A stretch of DNA of 10,701 nt from Dehalococcoidia bacterium (GTDB lineage Bacteria; Chloroflexota; Dehalococcoidia; JAUYDP01), in assembly GCA_030691805.1 (NCBI GenBank), contig JAUYDP010000064.1, positions 1 through 10,701 on the forward strand, written 5' to 3'. A program made the position numbers and the translations under genes. The notes under the pieces were generated by a model that saw only the letters and a program-made list of their open reading frames with translations, had not been told where the DNA came from and made no database searches. Every line of letters starts with the position of its first letter. The first letter of the stretch is position 1. Below are positions 7,008 to 10,701 of this stretch, one piece after another.

Positions 7008-7017
7008 AAAGCCCCGC
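6998..7017 (+). terminator. Hairpin over the VanZ stop; REP-like palindrome, copy B
   Basis: An 8-bp perfect stem, GCGGGGCT (6998-7005) with AGCCCCGC (7010-7017), and an AGAA tetraloop. It overlaps the VanZ stop (7005-7007). No U-tract follows (next bases CTATCC). It may act as an mRNA 3' stabiliser or weak terminator. The right arm and following bases resemble the palindrome at 1835-1856 (15 of 17 positions from AAG to TATC.AA). Confidence 0.5.
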
Positions 7018-7133
7018 CTATCCAAGCGGAACAATCAACCGAACTGCATCCCTTGTTACCTCCGTAACGACGCAAGGGACTCCAGGATAGGGTATGTCCT
7101 TGAGCCCTTCTGTAGTTCAATATTTAAGAGGAC
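7008..7133. other. Convergent spacer between VanZ and the CBS protein gene
   Basis: 126 bp with no convincing ORF. Apart from the right arm of the hairpin at its left edge, it contains a short inverted repeat, TCCCTTG ... CAAGGGA (about 7049-7081), whose inner bases GTTAC/GTAAC are also complementary. It could end transcription of the minus-strand CBS gene or of the plus-strand cluster. Confidence 0.4.
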
Positions 7134-7778
7134 TTACGCGCTCTGCTCCACAGTGTAACCCTTGTCGCGGAAGTCCTTAATGACAGGACCGGCATCCGTA
7201 GTGCCCAGGCGTACGATGAGGTCCTTGCGCTTTGAGCCTGGTGAGGTTACCACGAACATACTGTGGATGACCATCCGGTGCTTGTTGATGACATTGGTGA
7301 TCTCACCCAGAGGCTTTCCCTTGAAGGACTCGTAGAAGTGGAGACGCACGGTGTTCTCGTAGGGGCCGAGAATGTCTATCAGGATATCGAAGATATCGGT
7401 GTCTGTTAGAAGGCCCAGGAGATGGTCCTTACTCTCTACCACCAGAAGGGACCCAATCTTGTGCTGGCGTGCCAGGCGGGCGGCGTTCTCAATGGTGGTG
7501 TCAGGAGAGACCGTGATAAGTTTCGACGCCTTGGTCATAATCTCCCCCACCTTCAGCTTGGCTAAAAGATAGTGGAGCTCCCAGATGCTAAGGGAGGTCG
7601 CAGAGGACGGGGCCGCTTCCTTGATGTCCGGCATGGTGACAAGCCCTGTCAGGCGCCCATTATCCACCACCGGTAACCGGCGGACGTCATGCTTCTTCAT
7701 AAGGTCCTGAGCGTCCGTAACCAGAGTGTCACTGGTGACGGTGATTACGTTGGTCACCATGTAATCCTTTACGTACAT
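7134..7778 (-). CDS. AcuB-like protein: CBS pair with C-terminal ACT-like domain
   Basis: Cytosolic regulatory protein of 214 residues, the same size as Bacillus AcuB. The first CBS motif covers about residues 1-56 (VKDYMVTNVITVTSDTL ... GLVTMPDI) and the second about 76-136 (VGEIMTKASKLITVSPDTT ... LLGLLTDTDIFDIL). The tail, about 142-214, has an ACT-like pattern (hydrophobic strand, helix, IHSMFVV and DLIVRLG strands). CBS pairs typically bind adenosyl nucleotides such as AMP, ATP or SAM; the target here is unknown. There are no acuA or acuC neighbours, so an acetoin link is not supported. The ATG is preceded by AAAGGGGGA at good spacing and by a near-consensus promoter, and the gene appears monocistronic. 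Confidence 0.87.
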   Translation of the reverse strand: MYVKDYMVTNVITVTSDTLVTDAQDLMKKHDVRRLPVVDNGRLTGLVTMPDIKEAAPSSATSLSIWELHYLLAKLKVGEIMTKASKLITVSPDTTIENAARLARQHKIGSLLVVESKDHLLGLLTDTDIFDILIDILGPYENTVRLHFYESFKGKPLGEITNVINKHRMVIHSMFVVTSPGSKRKDLIVRLGTTDAGPVIKDFRDKGYTVEQSA

Positions 7779-7822
7779 AGGTCCCCCTTTCAGAGACTGA
7801 TTGTTCGGTTCCGGTATAGCAG

Positions 7823-7851
7823 AGTATATGGAGATGGATTGCTAATGTCAA
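7823..7851 (-). promoter_or_regulatory. Near-consensus sigma-70 promoter of the CBS gene
   Basis: On the minus strand TTGACA (7846-7851) is followed by an exact 17-bp spacer and TATACT (7823-7828). The predicted start is near 7816, giving a leader of about 38 nt ending in AAAGGGGGA before the ATG. This is the strongest promoter in the window and suggests high constitutive expression, unless a repressor acts. Confidence 0.78.
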
Positions 7852-7908
7852 GAGATTTCTTGCCCAAAAATCGGGTTTGTGAAAAAGATTCTGCGCGGGT
7901 TGATGGCC

Positions 7909-7932
7909 CGGCGGCCCGTTAGCGGGCCGCCG
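7909..7932 (-). terminator. Strong GC hairpin downstream of the Fsr-like MFS gene
   Basis: A perfect 10-bp stem, CGGCGGCCCG with CGGGCCGCCG, with a 4-nt loop, 17 bp beyond the MFS stop. On the minus strand a T-run (CTTTTT) appears only about 24 nt later, so it is an imperfect intrinsic terminator. It separates the MFS gene from the promoter of the CBS gene. Confidence 0.55.
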
Positions 7933-7949
7933 AATCATTTAAGCACCCG

Positions 7950-9137
7950 CTACCGACGTGGCAGCCTCACGCCCAGGACGAGACCGGCCAGGGAGAGTAC
8001 CGCCAGCGAAAGAAAAGCTACCGGGTAGCCGAAGGAGTCGCTCAGGCCACCGACCAGCGGTGGGGTAAGCGACCCCATGGCAATGGACATTCCCCAGACC
8101 ACACCCACGGTGGTGCCCCGCCGCTCACCCACCGCCAGCTCCGAGGCGAACATCATGGACACCGGCGACATGAAAAGCAAGAAGGAGAAGACCGCGGATC
8201 CCAGGACGGACATTAGGGCGATGTGCCAGATGGCCCATGAAGAGATGAAACCGGAGAGTCCGAAGGCGATCACCGCGATAGTGGCGATAGAGAGCGCTAG
8301 AAGGATGACGTTTCTGCGTCCCATCCGGTCGGAAAGAATTCCCCCAAGCGGCTGGGTGGCCAGGGCCGGCAGAAGCATGAGGGCCACCAGACTGCTGGCA
8401 GTAGCGATCTGGAGCCCGCCCACCCGGCTATAAAACGTTGGGATAAATGATACAAAGCCCATAAAGACCATCATGTTGAAGCCGTTGACGACAGTCAGCA
8501 AGACCAGGGGCCGGCTAATGCCCTTAAGGGCGCCTCGTCCGCCCACGGAGCCAGGCTCCTCGAAGAGGAAACCAGCGACTAGCGCCGCCAGTATGCCGGG
8601 GACGATCATTACATAGGCAGCCTGTTGCCAGCCCAACGCTGCGATGAACAGGCCGCCTGCAAGAAATACCGTAACGAACCCCAGGGCGTTGCCGATGCCG
8701 TGAATACCCGAGGCCTTGCCGCGGCTCTGCGGGAAGAAATAGGCCAGAATGTTGGTGCTCTGGGGGTGGTAAGCGCTGCCGGCCAGTCCCAGGAGTATGG
8801 CGGCGGCCAGGAGCATGCCGTAACCGTAGTTGCCGGAAAGGCCCAGGATTGCCATGCTTACGGCACAGAGTGCCAGTCCTATCATCAGGGCCGTCTTGCG
8901 TTTTTGATGGAGATCGGCGTAGTAGCCTATGGTAGGCTGAAAAATGGCAGACGTGAAGACGTTGGCGAAGGTGATGATACCTGCCTCAAGGTTGCTGAGT
9001 CCGAAGGCCTTGATCAGAGAGAATAGGAATACCGGAAAGATCATGGAGTAGAAGTCGTTGACCAGATGGCAGCCGGTTAGCCCGTACAGGAGCTTGGTCT
9101 TCCGGGAACCTACGATATCCTGCGTCAGCACTGCCAT
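7950..9137 (-). CDS. MFS transporter, fosmidomycin-resistance (Fsr)-like
   Basis: 12-TM major facilitator of 395 residues in the inner membrane. Family features are the N-terminal HLVNDFYSMIFPVFL (24-38), motif A variants in loop 2-3 (GYYADLHQKRK, 71-81) and in loop 8-9 (GGILSDRMGRRN, 265-276), and GSAYHPQSTN (120-129), which resembles the HPE/HPQ segment of Fsr-type proteins. Fsr exports fosmidomycin in E. coli; the natural substrate of distant homologues is unknown. The start at 9137 is chosen because AAGGAGG sits 7 nt before it. The ATG at 9143 would be 1 nt from the Shine-Dalgarno and the ATG at 9170 precedes it. The gene has its own promoter downstream of gatD, so it need not be co-transcribed with it. 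Confidence 0.87.
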   Translation of the reverse strand: MAVLTQDIVGSRKTKLLYGLTGCHLVNDFYSMIFPVFLFSLIKAFGLSNLEAGIITFANVFTSAIFQPTIGYYADLHQKRKTALMIGLALCAVSMAILGLSGNYGYGMLLAAAILLGLAGSAYHPQSTNILAYFFPQSRGKASGIHGIGNALGFVTVFLAGGLFIAALGWQQAAYVMIVPGILAALVAGFLFEEPGSVGGRGALKGISRPLVLLTVVNGFNMMVFMGFVSFIPTFYSRVGGLQIATASSLVALMLLPALATQPLGGILSDRMGRRNVILLALSIATIAVIAFGLSGFISSWAIWHIALMSVLGSAVFSFLLFMSPVSMMFASELAVGERRGTTVGVVWGMSIAMGSLTPPLVGGLSDSFGYPVAFLSLAVLSLAGLVLGVRLPRR

Positions 9138-9183
9138 TGTCATACCTCCTTCTGTTGAATGCCTAAGCATCTTTCAGGGAGCC

Positions 9184-9212
9184 ATTCTAACACCGATGGG
9201 CACTGGCGGCAA
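9184..9212 (-). promoter_or_regulatory. Sigma-70 promoter of the Fsr-like MFS gene
   Basis: On the minus strand TTGCCG (9207-9212), an exact 17-bp spacer, then TAGAAT (9184-9189). Transcription would start near 9177, about 40 nt before the ATG at 9137. A CGGGCT/AGCCCG hairpin with a 10-nt loop lies just upstream at 9238-9259 and could be an operator or part of gatD termination. Confidence 0.6.
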
Positions 9213-9311
9213 AGGACGCCCGAGGCTAAAGCCAGATCGGGCTGAGAGACCTAAGCCCGCAAGGGGCTCCAGCCGGATTTCGAAGAGCCGGCAATTGCCC
9301 AAAACACGCGT

Positions 9312-9331
9312 AGGCGCCTGCCGGGGCGCCT
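9312..9331 (-). terminator. Candidate terminator of gatD
   Basis: AGGCGCC (9312-9318) pairs with GGCGCCT (9325-9331) around a 6-nt loop, only 3 bp past the gatD stop. On the minus strand GTGTTTT follows a few bases later. The two halves are also part of a 12-bp-period direct repeat of GGCGCCTGCC (9313-9322 and 9325-9334). Confidence 0.4.
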
Positions 9332-9334
9332 GCC

Positions 9335-10060
9335 CTAACCTCCGCCCCGGCGCAGGGCCGCCGCGTGGGCGAGGTCTTCCAGGGTGTCGTCCAGGGGGGG
9401 CAGGACCATCGGCCCGTAGCGGCGCTCCAGGGCCAGGCGCAGGAGGTGGTCGGCGAAAAGGGGGTTCTTGGGCAGTAGGGGGCCGTGCAAGTAACTGGCG
9501 AAGGTGTTGCGGTGGATGGCGCCCTCGGTCCTGTCCTTGCCGTTGTTCCCGTGGCCCCGGCGAACCCGGCCCAGCGGGTGGCAGCTTGCTCCCAGGTAGG
9601 TGCGGCCCCCGTGGTTTTCGAAGCCTACCAGCTTGCTCTTCTCCCATTCTACTACTACGTTGCCGATGCACCGGGGGACGCGCGGGCCGGGATGCTCGGT
9701 CCAGGCGTCAAAGAACCCCAATCCAGCTAGGTCCGGCCCTTCCGCCGGACGGTAATAGCGGCAGAGAAGCTGGAACCCCCCGCAAATAGCCAGGGCTACC
9801 AGGCCGTCCTCCAGGTCATGCCGCAGGCCTTCCCCCTTTGTCTCCAGCAGGTCTCTTGCGACGCCTTTCTGTTGGGCGTCGGGTCCGCCCCCGAAGAAGA
9901 GCAGGTCCAGACCCTGAGGCCAGGACTCGCCCAGGCCGATAGACTTCACTCGCGCCTCTATTCCCCTCCACCGGCAGCGCTGGACCAGGCAAAGGATATT
10001 CCCCCGATCCCCGTAAAGGTTCATCTCAGCCGGATAGAGATGGCCGATGTTCAGTTCCAA
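9335..10060 (-). CDS. gatD: Lipid II isoglutaminyl synthase, glutamine amidotransferase subunit GatD
   Basis: Class I (CobB/CobQ-type) glutaminase subunit that, with the Mur-ligase-like MurT, converts the alpha-carboxyl of D-Glu in lipid II to the amide. It acts at the cytoplasmic membrane. The protein is 241 residues, matching the family. Diagnostic segments are IGHLYPAEMNLYGDRGN (5-21), FFGGGPDAQQ (55-64), AICGGFQLLC with nucleophile Cys93, FENHGGRTYLG (147-157), GNNGKDRTEGAI (171-182) and ASYLHGPLLPKNP with catalytic His192. The start is a TTG at 10060 with GAGAGGGG about 7 nt upstream, chosen because homologues begin at this ELNIGHLYP position. The frame stays open to 10564, but those extra codons run antiphase through the transposase gene and are not real. 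No murT is visible; an insertion sequence lies where an upstream partner gene would be expected. Confidence 0.92.
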   Translation of the reverse strand: MELNIGHLYPAEMNLYGDRGNILCLVQRCRWRGIEARVKSIGLGESWPQGLDLLFFGGGPDAQQKGVARDLLETKGEGLRHDLEDGLVALAICGGFQLLCRYYRPAEGPDLAGLGFFDAWTEHPGPRVPRCIGNVVVEWEKSKLVGFENHGGRTYLGASCHPLGRVRRGHGNNGKDRTEGAIHRNTFASYLHGPLLPKNPLFADHLLRLALERRYGPMVLPPLDDTLEDLAHAAALRRGGG

Positions 10061-10138
10061 GCTGTTTCCCCTCTCTGTAACGGGAGCGTTGTTCCCCTTC
10101 TCTTTCGACAAAGAGCTATTCCCCCTCTCCGTCGCCGG
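10061..10138 (-). repeat. Three 27-bp-spaced purine-rich repeats in the gatD leader
   Basis: On the minus strand the cores GAGAGGGGGAA (10119-10129), GAGAAGGGGAA (10092-10102) and GAGAGGGGAAA (10065-10075) follow one another at exactly 27 bp. The last core is the gatD ribosome-binding site. In the gatD frame the unit would encode nine residues (ERGNS..., EKGNN..., ERGNS...), but no start exists there, so coding is doubtful. Between cores 1 and 2 a hairpin CTCTTT-CGAC-AAAGAG lies at 10100-10115. The array ends exactly at the predicted IS terminus. Confidence 0.65.
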
Positions 10139-10701
10139 CTGACCCTTACCCACACTTGACACAGGGGGGGTCAGGGCCGGAGTGCATAGGATGAGGATAG
10201 TGTTGTTGAGTAAGGATAGCATACATCTCAGTTGCTGCAGACAACCGCTCCAGACCGCGCCAGAGGGTTTGGGTGCCCGGGAAGCCATCCCCTTTTCTTC
10301 CCAGATGGCCGCCGATGGCTCCCACCATGAGTACCGCTTTGAGTATAGAAGGTGGTTTTGGGGGAGCAACCGGCGTCTTGTTAACATAGCAACACAGCGC
10401 TTTCCACTCGATATCCTTGAAGAACACCGTACAAGGCATTTCAGGTATCTCGCGGCCGAGCATCGCCAAGTGATAAACACGCCACGCCACCACCATATCC
10501 ACCCCAAGACAGGTCTCGAGGCGATCGGCCGTCCCCAGTTGACGGTCCTGAATCCGGCAGCCACTTTTCAGCGTACGGTGGTAGACCTCGATGCCCCAAC
10601 GTCCCGAATACCATTCCACCCGCTTTTGAGCATCTTGAAAGCTCTTGACCTCCACCGTGGTCAGAAGCATCCATTCAATGGGCGATGGGACGGTTTGGTT
10701 G
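10139..10701 (-). mobile_element. IS4-family (Tn5/IS50-like) insertion sequence, one end; continues past the window
   Basis: The element is defined by its transposase and a putative terminal repeat. On the plus strand the predicted end begins CTGACCCTTACCCACACTT (10139-10157), which resembles the outer end of IS50 (CTGAC then CTTA and CACA at the same positions). The transposase stop lies inside this end, a compact layout seen in the Tn5-like group. A 9-bp target duplication would be GTCGCCGGC (10130-10138), which cannot be checked because the other end is outside the window. The boundary is inferred and not proven. Confidence 0.65.
10146..10701 (-). CDS. IS4-family transposase, C-terminal part (5' end outside window)
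   Basis: The last 184 codons of a DDE transposase, open to the window edge in the minus strand. The IS4 signature Y-x2-R-x3-E-x6-K is exact within EWYSGRWGIEVYHRTLKSG; the catalytic Glu codon is 10587-10589. It is preceded by PIEWMLLTT and followed by DRLETCLGVDMVVAWRVYHL and the Tn5-type dimerisation segment GGHLGRKGDGFPGTQTLWRG. The two upstream catalytic Asp residues lie outside. The ATG at 10668-10670 is internal and not the start. The C-terminus (PPCVKCG) is read through a run of seven G/C bases (10164-10170). No frameshift or internal stop is seen, so the visible part is intact. Confidence 0.92.
   Translation of the reverse strand, partial: NQTVPSPIEWMLLTTVEVKSFQDAQKRVEWYSGRWGIEVYHRTLKSGCRIQDRQLGTADRLETCLGVDMVVAWRVYHLAMLGREIPEMPCTVFFKDIEWKALCCYVNKTPVAPPKPPSILKAVLMVGAIGGHLGRKGDGFPGTQTLWRGLERLSAATEMYAILTQQHYPHPMHSGPDPPCVKCG

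Noticed and set aside
9058..9789. 243-codon plus-strand frame, and a 165-codon minus-strand frame at 9174-9671, across the gatD 3' region
   Set aside because: Pro/Gly/Arg-rich translations typical of GC-rich shadow frames; they overlap gatD, whose catalytic Cys and His segments are intact.
10061..10138. CRISPR-like array in the gatD leader
   Set aside because: Only three imperfect copies with a short core and a 27-bp total period; there is no repeat-spacer structure and no cas genes.
10061..10564. A 168-residue N-terminal extension of GatD, apparently a transposase-region fusion
   Set aside because: The extension is out of phase with the true transposase frame, has no domain, and homologous GatD proteins start at the TTG at 10060.

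Overview
The window looks like a piece of a bacterial chromosome of moderately high GC, probably from an environmental or uncultured lineage. It carries the 3' end of alanine racemase and a complete GatD, so the organism appears to make peptidoglycan and to amidate lipid II, a trait of Gram-positives and some Chloroflexota. GatD, an AcuB-like CBS protein, TTG starts and CACAAAG-rich intergenic inverted repeats would suit a Chloroflexota member. That assignment is an inference with low to moderate confidence, because no phylogenetic marker is present.

Layout, left to right. The 3' end of alr (+) runs tail-to-tail into a GAF-GAF-HD-GYP cyclic-di-GMP phosphodiesterase gene (-), with overlapping stop codons. 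A divergent spacer with a strong palindrome leads to a 14-TM DHA2-type MFS exporter gene (+). Its 3' end faces a lipoprotein substrate-binding protein gene of the SsuA/NMT1 type (-) across a long imperfect inverted repeat. Divergent from that gene is a compact (+) cluster: a PHP-domain phosphoesterase, a GT-B family 4 glycosyltransferase and a small VanZ-family membrane protein. The last two overlap by 4 nt. A hairpin spanning the VanZ stop closes the cluster.

The right part is on the minus strand. It holds an AcuB-like CBS/ACT-type regulator with a near-consensus sigma-70 promoter, an Fsr-like MFS transporter with its own promoter, gatD, and the truncated 3' end of an IS4-family (Tn5-like) insertion sequence that runs off the window. 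The predicted IS terminus lies 78 bp upstream of the gatD start, where the partner gene murT would usually be. Those 78 bp hold three copies of a 27-bp-spaced purine-rich motif, and the last copy serves as the gatD ribosome-binding site.

How the genes relate: alr, gatD and possibly the glycosyltransferase/VanZ pair point to cell-envelope work. HD-GYP and CBS proteins are signalling or sensory proteins. The two MFS proteins and the lipoprotein handle solutes. There is no CRISPR array, tRNA or rRNA, no gene-free stretch longer than 300 bases, and no clear sign of a new multi-gene defence system. The most interesting signals are the repeats and palindromes between genes and the IS-gatD junction.
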